From Pseudomonas ceruminis (GTDB taxonomy: Bacteria > Pseudomonadota > Gammaproteobacteria > Pseudomonadales > Pseudomonadaceae), in assembly GCF_021602025.1 (NCBI RefSeq), contig NZ_BQHW01000007.1:62001-126000 (forward strand): a stretch of 64,000 nucleotides of DNA, in the 5' to 3' direction. Below, piece by piece: positions 17,509-25,773 of the stretch. The notes under the pieces were generated by a model. The model did not search any database and had not been told where the DNA came from. It saw only the letters and a program-made list of their open reading frames with translations. Every line of letters begins with the position of its first letter. Within the stretch, counting starts at the first letter, position 1. A program made the position numbers and the translations under genes.

Positions 17509-19362
17509 TCAATAGTGGTACCACTTGAGTTCGAGCATCACTTCATTCTGCGCCGTCGCCAGATGGCTGAACTCCCGCGAAGCACTCAGCCTCAGGCCCA
17601 GGTTCTGGCTGACCTCCCACTGCTGGTTCAGGCTCACGCTGCGCCGTACTTCGCCATTGGTGAAGTAGTCGCCCTTGGCCTCCAGGGTCAGGTTGCCCAG
17701 CCCGTTGCGCCATAGCAGCCCGCCATTGAAGCCAGCAGCCGGGGCGATGAACTGGGCGAAGTCGTTGTGGTGCTCGACCCGCACAGTGCCCAGGGCGAAG
17801 CCCAGCAAGCCGTCAGCCAGTTGCCAGGTCCCCCCGGCACCACCGTTGACGTGGCTCACCAACACCTCGTCATCATGCTTGCCAGGCACGCGCTCCAGGC
17901 CGCCCGCCACCTGCCATGACCAAGGCTTGAGCAGCTCGTTGCGCGGTGTCAGCGAGCGAATGGTGGCCAGGTCCAGGCGCTGCACCTGCCAGTCGTTGCC
18001 TTCGTACTGGCGCAGCTTGAGCTGGAGGATCTCGATCTGCGCGCCGAGGGGGAAGCCATAGGCGTTGTCGTTGAGGTCGTGATAGGCCATGCGCAGGCCG
18101 TATTCGGCATAGGCACGGTCCTCGCGTGTACCGACACCGAGCTGCCAGGTGCGTGAGTCGTGACCATCCTCGGGCAGGCCGGGGCGTTCGATCTGCAGGG
18201 GCGGCGGCGGGTTGCGGTTGATTGCCCGCAGCAATTCGAAGCTGCGCCCCGCCTGCCCGGGGTCGCGGGCCTGGCCGTTGGCACGGTAACGCTCCAGGCG
18301 GTACGCAGCATCCTGCACCAATGCCTGGCGGTCGCGGGGCAGGGCGGTGAACTCAGGGCTTTGCAGTTGTGTGGTGTCGGCACTGACGGCCAGTACCTGG
18401 CGTTTTTCGTTGTGGTCCAGCGGTTCGGCACGGGCCAGCAGCTCGCGTTCGCGCGAAGGGCGGTAGATTTCGCTGGCGACCAGGCCCGATTGCTTCACCG
18501 CCTTGACCGTGTCGGTGGGGATGGCGGTGAGCGGGAACTGCGAGGTGAGGTCCAGGCTCGGCCGGGCCACCTGTAGCAGTTCCAGCAGGCGATACGAGCA
18601 GTTTTCGTCGAAGAAGAAATAATCGAACTGGACCTGCTTGAGTTCCCACACATGCTCGACCATGCGCCCGGTTTCTTCTGGCGTCAGGTCCAGTTGGTAT
18701 TCCCACAGGTCGCGGTTTTCCAGGCTGCGGTATTCGGAGAGCTTTTCCTGGTACGGCATCAGCGCGAACAGGCCAGGGTAGCCGCCCATCAGGCCCTTCC
18801 AGGCATACAGGATGCTGTTGTCGCTGCCTTCGATGTAGGCGCCGAAGTTGATCGCGTAACTGAGCAGCGTAGTGTCGTCGCTACGGGTGTTGGACTGGTC
18901 GATACGCAGCAGGGTATGGCCGAACATCGACGAGGGGCTGTTCAGGTAGGCCGCCGGGAAAATCAACGCCGCGCTGTGCGGGTCGACCGACTGGTACCAC
19001 GTCTTGAATTCCTGGCAGTCCGGCTGCGGCAGGTCCTGCAGGTCGAGCTGTTCACGCAGCCAGCGGGTGCGTGCGGGGAAGACGCACTGGGCGTGCTTGT
19101 CGCCCAGGCTGGCTGGGGCGTACAGCGCCGCTACCGTGGCCTGCAGCTCTTGGTCCGGGTGGTGTGCGCCATCCTCGGCGAGGAAGAATTTGCGGTCGTC
19201 GACATAGCTTCGCCACCCGCCGAGCTTGGCGGTTTCATAATGGCCCAAGGCTATCCAGTAAGGGGTGTTGGCCAGTTGCTGGAGACGACCTTGATCCAGC
19301 ACGGCTGCAGCATGAACGGGGGCGCAGGCACACAGCGCCAGGTAAGCGAGGCGTTTGAGCAT
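17509..19362 (-). CDS. DUF4105 (Lnb-type) exported protein with C-terminal barrel-like domain
   Basis: Exported protein of 617 residues. After a signal peptide (about 1-20) comes the DUF4105/Lnb N-terminal periplasmic domain. His149 in MFGHTLLRID and Cys255 in DENCSYRLLELL are placed like the His-then-Cys pair of permuted papain-fold (NlpC/LRAT-like) enzymes. The last 210 residues, from about residue 410, have alternating hydrophobic/polar strands and end in Trp-Tyr-His-Tyr, as in outer-membrane barrels. A TTG three codons upstream is an alternative start. The DUF3015 gene lies just upstream in the same direction, behind a hairpin. No function is established; a peptidoglycan or lipid amidase anchored to the outer membrane is a hypothesis. 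Confidence 0.8.
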   Translation of the reverse strand: MLKRLAYLALCACAPVHAAAVLDQGRLQQLANTPYWIALGHYETAKLGGWRSYVDDRKFFLAEDGAHHPDQELQATVAALYAPASLGDKHAQCVFPARTRWLREQLDLQDLPQPDCQEFKTWYQSVDPHSAALIFPAAYLNSPSSMFGHTLLRIDQSNTRSDDTTLLSYAINFGAYIEGSDNSILYAWKGLMGGYPGLFALMPYQEKLSEYRSLENRDLWEYQLDLTPEETGRMVEHVWELKQVQFDYFFFDENCSYRLLELLQVARPSLDLTSQFPLTAIPTDTVKAVKQSGLVASEIYRPSRERELLARAEPLDHNEKRQVLAVSADTTQLQSPEFTALPRDRQALVQDAAYRLERYRANGQARDPGQAGRSFELLRAINRNPPPPLQIERPGLPEDGHDSRTWQLGVGTREDRAYAEYGLRMAYHDLNDNAYGFPLGAQIEILQLKLRQYEGNDWQVQRLDLATIRSLTPRNELLKPWSWQVAGGLERVPGKHDDEVLVSHVNGGAGGTWQLADGLLGFALGTVRVEHHNDFAQFIAPAAGFNGGLLWRNGLGNLTLEAKGDYFTNGEVRRSVSLNQQWEVSQNLGLRLSASREFSHLATAQNEVMLELKWYHY

Positions 19363-19402
19363 GTCGGGCAACTACTTCTAAACGATGCCGAAAAAGGCGA
19401 AA

Positions 19403-19422
19403 CCCGCCCCGCAAGGGGCGGG
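19403..19422 (-). terminator. Hairpin between the DUF3015 and DUF4105 genes
   Basis: Stem CCCGCCCC, loop GCAA, GGGGCGGG. On the minus strand it is followed by TTTCGCCTTTTT, so it can terminate or attenuate transcription from the DUF3015 gene before the DUF4105 gene. Confidence 0.7.
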
Positions 19423-19433
19423 AGCAGCTGCGC

Positions 19434-19922
19434 TTAGGCCTCAGTCGCGTACTTGGCCAGGCGTGGGTCGTTTTTCAGAACGGCCAGGGTGTTGCTGTGG
19501 ACAGTCTCGGCAGTCACGTCGGCGCTGCTGAAGATCTGGTTGAAGTGCTGGTGGGTGACCGAGTTGAAGTAGACGCGGTCTTCCGGCGCCACACCCAGCA
19601 CTACGGCGTAGGTGGTCAGCGCTTCGCCCTGGCCCATGGCCATGTCTTCGGACAGTTCGTTCATCATGCCATTCATGGCGAACCAGGACTTACCGCCATA
19701 GGTCAGCGAGGCCTTGGTGGAGCAGCCGTTGGTACCGGAGGTCATGCCGAAGGTGGCGTTGCCGGAGGTGCCGTTGGTGGTGGAGGCGAGGAAGTGAGCC
19801 GGTGTGCCGCGCTGGCCTTCGAACAGCATGTTGCCCCAGCCGCAGTTCGGGCCACCTGGCGCTTCCGCCATGGCGTTGAGGGAAACCACGGTGAACAGAG
19901 TACCCAGAAGAATCCGTTTCAT
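19434..19922 (-). CDS. DUF3015-family exported protein
   Basis: Protein of 162 residues with a cleavable signal peptide (about 1-19, ending AMA-EA). The mature part begins with GGPNCGWGNMLFEGQRG, the signature I associate with DUF3015, and is rich in Gly, Ser, Thr and Asn with two Cys residues that could form a disulfide. It is transcribed toward the DUF4105 gene, a pairing that suggests a shared envelope function. The function is unknown. Confidence 0.8.
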   Translation of the reverse strand: MKRILLGTLFTVVSLNAMAEAPGGPNCGWGNMLFEGQRGTPAHFLASTTNGTSGNATFGMTSGTNGCSTKASLTYGGKSWFAMNGMMNELSEDMAMGQGEALTTYAVVLGVAPEDRVYFNSVTHQHFNQIFSSADVTAETVHSNTLAVLKNDPRLAKYATEA

Positions 19923-20174
19923 AGCATTTGTTCTCTATTTGTCTTAACCAAGGGTCAGGGTTTCTGGCAACTCGGTTGCCAGGCGGGAAAGCGTTTCACC
20001 CACCCGCGCAGCTTGGAGTTTAGGCACGATCTAAAGGTTGCGTTGTTGATTGCGAAAAATTTGCTCCTGTATCGGTCATCGTGGCTGCGACATAAAGTCC
20101 CGCCGAGCCTTGCAAGGCGCGCGCGGGCAGCGCCAGAATGCTGCGTATCTGCCCCGCCGAAGTAAGGAAACCCA

Positions 20175-22613
20175 ATGCCCGATCCTGTCGCTGCGCGCCT
20201 GCGTCTCGCGCCTGAAGCCCTGACCCGGCGTTTCTCCCCCGAGCAGTTTGCTTTTACCCATACCGACGATCTGGAGCCGTTTCGCGGTGTTCTGGGCCAG
20301 GAACGTGCTGTCGAGGCCCTGCAGTTCGGCGTGGCCATGCCACGCCCTGGCTATAACGTGTACGTGATGGGCGAGCCCGGCACTGGCCGCTTCTCGTTCG
20401 TCAAACGCTACCTCAAGGCCGAAGGCAAGCGTCAGCAGACCCCGGCCGACTGGGTTTATGTCAATCACTTCGACGACACCCGCGAACCGCGGGCGCTGGA
20501 GCTGCCTTCGGGCAGCGCTGCCGAGTTCATTGCCGACATGGGTGGCCTGATCGACAACCTGTTGTCGACCTTCCCGGCGGTGTTCGAGCACCCGTCCTAC
20601 CAGCAGAAGAAGGGCGCCATCGACCGCGCCTTCAACCAGCGCTACGACCGTGCCCTGGATGTCATCGAGCGCGCTTCGCTGGAAAAGGACGTGGCCCTGT
20701 ACCGCGACGCCAGCAATGTGGCCTTCACCCCGATGGCCGACGGCAAGGCGCTGGACGAAGCCGAGTTTGCCCAACTGCCCGAGGAGGTCCGCGAACAGTT
20801 CCACGAGGACATCGCCCTGCTCGAGGAGCGCCTCAACGAAGAACTGGCCAGCTTGCCGCAGTGGAAGCGCGAGTCGAACAACCAGCTGCGCCAGCTCAAC
20901 GAAGAAACCATTACCCTGGCCTTACAACCGCTGCTGGCCCCGCTGTCGGAAAAGTACGCCGAAAACGCTGCGGTGTGCGCCTATCTGCAATCGGTGCAGT
21001 TGAACCTGCTGCGCACCGTGGTCGAGCAACTGGTCGATGACAGCAAGACCGACGCCGCCGCGCGCAAGCTGCTCGAGGAGCAGTATGCCCCCAGCCTGGT
21101 GGTGGGCCACCATGCCGACGGCGGGGCGCCGGTCGTGTTCGAACCGCACCCGACCTACGACAACCTGTTCGGCCGCATCGAATACAGCACCGACCAGGGG
21201 GCGTTGTACACCTCCTACCGCCAGCTGCGCCCGGGCGCCTTGCACCGCGCCAATGGCGGCTTCCTGATCCTCGAAGCGGAGAAGATGCTCGGCGAGCCGT
21301 TCGTCTGGGACGCGCTCAAGCGTGCCCTGCAGTCACGCAAGTTGAAGATGGAGTCGCCGCTGGGTGAGCTGGGCCGGGTCGCCACGGTCAGCCTGACGCC
21401 GCAGAACATCCCGCTCAACGTGAAGCTGGTGATCATCGGTTCGCGTCAGTTGTACTACGCACTGCAAGACCACGACCCGGACTTCCAGGAGATGTTCCGG
21501 GTGCTGGTGGACTTCGACGAAGACATGCCGATGGTCGACGAGAACCTCGAGCAGTTCGCCCAATTGCTGCGCACCCGGACCAACGAAGAAGGCATGGCGC
21601 CGCTGACCAGCGATGCGGTGGCACGGTTGGCGACCTACAGTGCGCGCCTGGCAGAAAACCAGTCGCGCCTGTCGGCCCGCATCGGCGACCTGTTCCAGTT
21701 GGTCAGCGAAGCCGACTTCATCCGCCAACTGGCCAGCGACGAGATGACCGATGCCGGGCACATCGAGCGGGCGCTGAAGGCCAAGGCCACCCGTACCGGG
21801 CGCGTTTCGCAGCGTGTGCTCGACGACATGCTCGCCGGCATCATCCTGATCGACACCGAAGGGGCGGCCATCGGCAAATGCAACGGCCTGACCGTGCTGG
21901 AAGTCGGTGATTCGGCGTTCGGCATGCCGGCACGCATCTCGGCCACCGTGTACCCGGGCGGCAGCGGCATCGTCGACATCGAGCGAGAGGTCAACCTGGG
22001 CCAGCCGATCCACTCCAAGGGGGTCATGATCCTGACCGGTTACCTGGGTAGCCGGTACGCCCAGGAATTCCCCTTGGCGATTTCGGCGAGCATCGCCCTG
22101 GAACAGTCCTACGGCTACGTGGACGGTGACAGTGCTTCGCTGGGCGAGGCATGCACGCTGATCTCGGCGCTGTCGCGCACGCCGCTCAAGCAGTGCTTCG
22201 CCATCACCGGTTCGATCAACCAGTTTGGTGAAGTGCAGGCGGTGGGTGGGGTCAACGAGAAGATCGAAGGCTTCTTCCGCCTGTGCGAGGCCCGCGGCCT
22301 GACCGGCGAACAGGGTGTGATCATCCCGCGGGCCAACGTCGCCACGCTGATGCTCGACGAGCGTGTGTTGCAGGCGGTCGAGAACGGTGTGTTCCATGTG
22401 TACGCGGTCAGCCAGGCCGACGAGGCGCTGAGCCTGCTGGTGGGCGAGGAAGCCGGGGTGCTGGACGACAAGGGCCAGTTCACCGAGGGCAGCGTCAACG
22501 CGCGGGTGGTCGAACGCCTGCGCGAGATCGCCGAGATGATCAGCGAAGAAGACATCGAGAAGGCGGAAAAGGAACGCCTTGAAGAGGTGATTGCCCAGGC
22601 CAAGCCCGCCTGA
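20175..22613 (+). CDS. Lon-like protease (AAA_32 type) with degenerate Walker motifs
   Basis: Protein of 812 residues. The C-terminal S16 protease domain has the Ser/Lys dyad: Ser in DGDSASLGEA (near residue 654) and Lys in GGVNEKIEGFF (near 697). The N-terminal AAA-type module is unusual: the P-loop reads GEPGTGRFSF, with Arg in place of the conserved Lys, and the Walker B region reads FLILEAEK rather than hydrophobic-Asp-Glu. A long coiled insertion lies between (about 150-300). It belongs to the group of large Lon homologues distinct from LonA, related to E. coli YcbZ. It is probably a cytoplasmic protease, possibly with weak or no ATPase activity. A clear terminator follows. Confidence 0.9.
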   Translation: MPDPVAARLRLAPEALTRRFSPEQFAFTHTDDLEPFRGVLGQERAVEALQFGVAMPRPGYNVYVMGEPGTGRFSFVKRYLKAEGKRQQTPADWVYVNHFDDTREPRALELPSGSAAEFIADMGGLIDNLLSTFPAVFEHPSYQQKKGAIDRAFNQRYDRALDVIERASLEKDVALYRDASNVAFTPMADGKALDEAEFAQLPEEVREQFHEDIALLEERLNEELASLPQWKRESNNQLRQLNEETITLALQPLLAPLSEKYAENAAVCAYLQSVQLNLLRTVVEQLVDDSKTDAAARKLLEEQYAPSLVVGHHADGGAPVVFEPHPTYDNLFGRIEYSTDQGALYTSYRQLRPGALHRANGGFLILEAEKMLGEPFVWDALKRALQSRKLKMESPLGELGRVATVSLTPQNIPLNVKLVIIGSRQLYYALQDHDPDFQEMFRVLVDFDEDMPMVDENLEQFAQLLRTRTNEEGMAPLTSDAVARLATYSARLAENQSRLSARIGDLFQLVSEADFIRQLASDEMTDAGHIERALKAKATRTGRVSQRVLDDMLAGIILIDTEGAAIGKCNGLTVLEVGDSAFGMPARISATVYPGGSGIVDIEREVNLGQPIHSKGVMILTGYLGSRYAQEFPLAISASIALEQSYGYVDGDSASLGEACTLISALSRTPLKQCFAITGSINQFGEVQAVGGVNEKIEGFFRLCEARGLTGEQGVIIPRANVATLMLDERVLQAVENGVFHVYAVSQADEALSLLVGEEAGVLDDKGQFTEGSVNARVVERLREIAEMISEEDIEKAEKERLEEVIAQAKPA

Positions 22614-22620
22614 GTCAATA

Positions 22621-22663
22621 AATCGGCGCTGGCGGCCATGTGCTACCGTTCAGCGCCGGTTTT
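22621..22663 (+). terminator. Intrinsic terminator after the Lon-like gene
   Basis: An 11-bp stem with core CGGCGCTG / CAGCGCCG and a 19-base loop is followed by TTTT, starting 8 bases after the stop. Confidence 0.75.
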
Positions 22664-22776
22664 CCATCTTTCTGTGCTGTTCTTCTATGCTGGAACTTAT
22701 GGACGGCATCAGGGTTCAGGATGGAAACGGCCTGGGGTTTTCAGGCTGATCAGGGCTCATTGCAGGGGACGCGGCC

Positions 22777-23115
22777 ATGCGCAACCTCAGCCTTACTCGC
22801 CAGTGCCTGGGCCTGGTGACTCGCATTGAATGCAGCATTCGTCCGCTGGCCGGGGACAACGGCATGTGGACGTTGCTGTTCGCCGCCGGCATGGCCGGTG
22901 AACAACCCTCTGCCATCAAGGCCCAGGGGCCATTCCATGGGCCCATGGTCGCCGAGTCGGTGCTCAATGCCATCGTCGACAGCCTGACCCTGCACGGGTA
23001 CCAGGTGTCGGATGGGCCGCAGATCTGGTGCCTGCATTTGCAGGCGCAACTGCGTCGTATCAATGGGGAGCGCTGCCGCAACCTTGGGGATTACCAGTTC
23101 CATCCCGAAACCTGA
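22777..23115 (+). CDS. Conserved hypothetical protein
   Basis: Protein of 112 residues with AGGGGAC about 8 bases before the ATG. It has no signal peptide or membrane segment. The sequence is mixed alpha/beta with a Trp-containing core ([14 protein letters not shown]) and a C-terminal [16 protein letters not shown] do not recognise a family. It stands alone between the Lon-like terminator and the yqhA promoter. Confidence 0.65.
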   Translation: MRNLSLTRQCLGLVTRIECSIRPLAGDNGMWTLLFAAGMAGEQPSAIKAQGPFHGPMVAESVLNAIVDSLTLHGYQVSDGPQIWCLHLQAQLRRINGERCRNLGDYQFHPET

Positions 23116-23222
23116 GATTGCCCCTCGCCACGACGCAGTACCGGTGGGCAGCCGGCATGGCGGCCATTGGGCTACGCAGCAGGCCCCTGCAACCCAGGCT
23201 TTTGCTGCAACAGGTGGCTGGC

Positions 23223-23228
23223 TATACT
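23223..23228 (+). promoter_or_regulatory. Candidate -10 element for the YqhA-family gene
   Basis: TATACT, a good sigma-70 -10 match, lies 43 bases before the start codon at 23271 and is followed by a T-run. The -35 match (TTGCAA/TTGCTG near 23200) is weak. Confidence 0.4.
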
Positions 23229-23270
23229 CGCCGTCGTTTTTTTAGTCACCTGACGAGTCCCAAACCCTCC

Positions 23271-23759
23271 ATGGAACGTATTCTCGAAAATGCGATGTAT
23301 GCCTCGCGCTGGCTGCTCGCCCCTATCTACTTTGGCCTGTCCCTCGGCCTGCTGGCCCTGGCGCTGAAATTCTTCCAGGAAGTCGTCCATGTCCTGCCCA
23401 ACGTCTTTGCCCTGAGCGAAGCCGACCTGATCCTGGTGATCCTGTCGCTGATCGACATGTCGCTGGTCGGCGGCCTGTTGGTGATGGTGATGATCTCTGG
23501 CTACGAGAACTTCGTCTCGCAGTTGGACATCGACGAAAGCAAGGAGAAGCTCAACTGGCTGGGCAAGATGGACTCCTCGTCGTTGAAGATGAAGGTGGCC
23601 GCCTCGATCGTGGCAATCTCCTCCATCCACCTGCTGCGGGTGTTCATGGATGCACAGAACATCTCCACCGATTACCTGATGTGGTACGTGATCATTCACA
23701 TGACCTTCGTGGTGTCGGCGTTCTGCATGGGGTACCTGGACAAGCTCACCAAGCACTGA
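23271..23759 (+). CDS. yqhA: YqhA-family (UPF0114) inner-membrane protein
   Basis: Protein of 162 residues with three to four hydrophobic helices, matching the UPF0114/YqhA family in length and in the motif [12 protein letters not shown] near the middle. It starts at [14 protein letters not shown], the typical family N-terminus; upstream in-frame sequence is not conserved-looking. The role of the family is not known. A strong terminator follows the gene. Confidence 0.88.
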   Translation: MERILENAMYASRWLLAPIYFGLSLGLLALALKFFQEVVHVLPNVFALSEADLILVILSLIDMSLVGGLLVMVMISGYENFVSQLDIDESKEKLNWLGKMDSSSLKMKVAASIVAISSIHLLRVFMDAQNISTDYLMWYVIIHMTFVVSAFCMGYLDKLTKH

Positions 23760-23774
23760 GTAATGGCATGCCTG

Positions 23775-23816
23775 CACCGCCCGTTCGTTGCAAAACGGAC
23801 GGGCGGTGGCGTTTTT
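23775..23816 (+). terminator. Strong intrinsic terminator after yqhA
   Basis: A 15-bp stem starting CACCGCCCG (one G-T pair, loop GCAA) is followed by GGCGTTTTT. Confidence 0.88.
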
Positions 23817-23886
23817 GGCTTGTGCTTTCTGCGGGGCTGTACGAAAAATGAGCACTCATGCGTGGTTCCAGCAGCGAGGTGCTCCC

Positions 23887-24192
23887 ATGAACCTGCATCA
23901 GCTCAATACCGAGGCCAGGGCCGGCCATGTCAATGAGCTCAACCTGATTGCCATCGAAGGGGGCGATTACCTGCTCGAAGCCCGGGTCGATGGGCGCGCC
24001 CAGCCACTAGCTGACAACCATGGCAAACGCCTGCGCGTGCGCTCCGTGGAAGAAGCGCGCGAACTGTTGAAGGCTGTGCCGATGGTGTCGATGAACCTGT
24101 TGCATTGGTCGGTTCAGGACGAGATGTGCGGCATGGGCCAGCACCCTGAAGAAGACCTCAAGGTACCCATCTCGCCACGTTCGGCCTGGTAG
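23887..24192 (+). CDS. Small conserved protein of unknown function
   Basis: Protein of 101 residues with GAGGTG before the ATG. It is acidic and soluble, and contains a run of the form LRVRSVEEARELL, followed by MNLLHWSVQDEMCGM and a C-terminal PISPRSAW. It matches a small family common in Pseudomonas that I recall being annotated as DUF6482-like, though I am not certain. It lies just upstream of fklB, with no hairpin visible in the 85-base gap, so co-transcription is possible. Confidence 0.7.
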   Translation: MNLHQLNTEARAGHVNELNLIAIEGGDYLLEARVDGRAQPLADNHGKRLRVRSVEEARELLKAVPMVSMNLLHWSVQDEMCGMGQHPEEDLKVPISPRSAW

Positions 24193-24277
24193 CTGCTCGC
24201 AGCGTCCCAGTGTGCTAGGCTGCTCGCCCTTTTCATCAAGGGCGCGGCTGCACTGCGCCCTGCAGTGGAGCACGACA

Positions 24278-24895
24278 ATGTCCGAACTCAACCTGTCCAC
24301 CGACGAAACCCGCGTCAGCTACGGCATCGGCCGTCAGCTGGGTGGCCAACTGCGTGACAACCCGCCACCAGGTGTTAGCCTCGAAGCCATCCTGGCTGGC
24401 CTGACCGACGCCTTCAATGGCGCCGACAGCCGCGTCAGCGAAGCCGACCTGTCGGCCAGCTTCAAGGTCATCCGTGAAGTGATGCAAGCCGAAGCTGCCG
24501 CCAAGGCCGAAGCCGCTGCGGCCGCTGGCAAGGAATTCCTGGTCGAGAACGCCAAGCGCGAAGGCATCACCACCCTGGCTTCGGGCCTGCAGTTCGAAGT
24601 GCTGACCGCCGGCGAAGGCGCCAAGCCGACCCGCGAAAGCAACGTGCGTACCCACTACCACGGCACCCTGATCGACGGCACTGTGTTCGACAGCTCCTAC
24701 GATCGTGGTCAGCCGGCTGAATTCCCGGTCGGTGGCGTGATCGCTGGCTGGACCGAAGCCCTGCAACTGATGAACGCGGGCAGCAAATGGCGCCTGTACG
24801 TGCCGAGCGAGCTGGCCTACGGCGCCCAAGGCGTTGGCAGCATCCCGCCGCACAGCGTGCTGGTGTTCGACGTCGAGCTGCTCGACGTTCTGTAA
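24278..24895 (+). CDS. fklB: FKBP-type peptidyl-prolyl cis-trans isomerase
   Basis: Proline isomerase and folding helper of 205 residues, the length of E. coli FklB. The N-terminal helical dimerisation domain (about 1-90) with an Ala-rich helix precedes the FKBP domain, which has VRTHYHGTLIDGTVFDSSYDRG, VIAGWTEALQLM and LAYGAQGVGSIPPHSVLVFDVEL with the expected active-site aromatic residues. There is no signal peptide, so it is cytoplasmic as for FklB. The start has GGAG upstream. Confidence 0.93.
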   Translation: MSELNLSTDETRVSYGIGRQLGGQLRDNPPPGVSLEAILAGLTDAFNGADSRVSEADLSASFKVIREVMQAEAAAKAEAAAAAGKEFLVENAKREGITTLASGLQFEVLTAGEGAKPTRESNVRTHYHGTLIDGTVFDSSYDRGQPAEFPVGGVIAGWTEALQLMNAGSKWRLYVPSELAYGAQGVGSIPPHSVLVFDVELLDVL

Positions 24896-24902
24896 TGCCT
24901 GT

Positions 24903-24923
24903 GAGGCCGGCGCTGCCGGCCTC
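24903..24923. terminator. Bidirectional hairpin between fklB and the small Fur-box gene
   Basis: Perfect 9-bp stem GAGGCCGGC, loop GCT, GCCGGCCTC, located between convergent genes and touching the stop codon of the minus-strand gene. Confidence 0.7.
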
Positions 24924-25167
24924 AATTCCAATCCGTTCCCCCAGGGCGCAACGCCCGTGCATAGCAGAACAGAAACAGGTTACGCACCAGCTCCTTGAGC
25001 ACCACAGGCTCACTCGAATTCAGCCCGCTCATGTCCAGGTCGCCCTGGTCACGCAGTTCGTCGAGGGCTTCTTCTTCGAGCACGGCGCATACTTCACCGG
25101 TTTCGCGATGAAGGATGCGCAGGTAAGGGTGGGGGCGTTCCAGCCAGGCGTCGATCAGGTAAGTCAT
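24922..25167 (-). CDS. Small protein preceded by a Fur box
   Basis: Protein of 81 residues with a strong ribosome site (AAGGAG) before the ATG. It is soluble and acidic in the middle, with a Cys pair region (EVCAVLEEEALDEL) and an aromatic LFLFCYARALRPGG near the end. A Fur-box-like sequence lies 30 bases upstream, over the likely promoter. The position between fklB and ispB corresponds to PA4570 of P. aeruginosa, which I recall as an iron-starvation-induced gene; that correspondence is inferred from context. The molecular function is unknown. Confidence 0.8.
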   Translation of the reverse strand: MTYLIDAWLERPHPYLRILHRETGEVCAVLEEEALDELRDQGDLDMSGLNSSEPVVLKELVRNLFLFCYARALRPGGTDWN

Positions 25168-25196
25168 GGCTATTCTCCTTGGAAAGCGGTTCCAAT

Positions 25197-25215
25197 GAGA
25201 ATAATTCTTATTATC
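25197..25215 (-). promoter_or_regulatory. Fur box upstream of the 81-residue protein gene
   Basis: GAGAATAATTCTTATTATC matches the 19-bp consensus GATAATGATAATCATTATC at 13 of 19 positions and lies 30 bases before the start codon. On the minus strand a possible -35 TTGCTA and -10 TATTCT overlap it, as expected for iron-dependent repression. Confidence 0.75.
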
Positions 25216-25250
25216 AGAATAGCAAGCGCCAATTGGCGATTTTTGTGTAA

Positions 25251-25592
25251 TCAGACCTTACGAACGAATTCCGACTTCAGCTTCATCGCGCCGATGCCGT
25301 CGATCTTGCAGTCGATGTCGTGGTCGCCATCGCACAGGCGGATGTTCTTGACCTTGGTGCCAACCTTGACCACCAGGGACGAGCCCTTGACCTTCAGGTC
25401 CTTGATCACGGTGACGGTGTCGCCGTCCTGCAGGACGTTGCCGACCGAATCCTTCTTCACCACGTCATCGCTGGCCGCTTCGGCTTCGCCGTTGGCCGAC
25501 CACTCGTGGGCGCATTCGGGGCAGATCAGTTGAGTGCCATCCTCATAGGTGTATTCGGAATTGCATTTGGGACAGGCTGGCAGAGTGCTCAC
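25251..25592 (-). CDS. yjdM: PhnA/YjdM-family zinc-ribbon protein
   Basis: Protein of 113 residues. The N-terminal zinc ribbon has CPKC at residues 8-11 and CPEC at about 24-27, followed by an SH3-like C-terminal domain with [17 protein letters not shown] and [26 protein letters not shown]. The family was named PhnA from its place near the phn operon, but it is not needed for phosphonate breakdown, and no phosphonate genes occur here. Its function is unresolved. Confidence 0.9.
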   Translation of the reverse strand: MSTLPACPKCNSEYTYEDGTQLICPECAHEWSANGEAEAASDDVVKKDSVGNVLQDGDTVTVIKDLKVKGSSLVVKVGTKVKNIRLCDGDHDIDCKIDGIGAMKLKSEFVRKV

Positions 25593-25675
25593 TTGGGTTC
25601 CTTAAACAGACAGGCAGTTAAAGGCCCATATTGTATAAGGTTTTAGCCGGGAAATGTTTTGTCTGTACAAAAGCA

Positions 25676-25758
25676 TTCGCGGGACAAGCCCGCTCCCACA
25701 GTTACACCTCTGCCTTGAGCTTGGTGAATAACTTGTGGGAGCGGGCTTGTCCCGCGAA
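25676..25758. repeat. Inverted pair of REP sequences
   Basis: TTCGCGGGACAAGCCCGCTC begins the left copy at 25676-25701, and its inverted copy lies at 25734-25758, separated by 32 bases. Each copy also forms its own GCGGG/CCCGC hairpin. This is the P. putida species-type REP. It sits downstream of ispB and upstream of the PhnA-type gene, where it may stabilise or end transcripts. Confidence 0.85.
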
Positions 25759-25773
25759 GAGGGCGATGGTGGC

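Noticed and set aside
25251-25592. A phosphonate-utilisation role for the PhnA-type gene
   Set aside because: No phn genes are nearby and the family name is historical; the protein is a zinc-ribbon protein of unresolved function.
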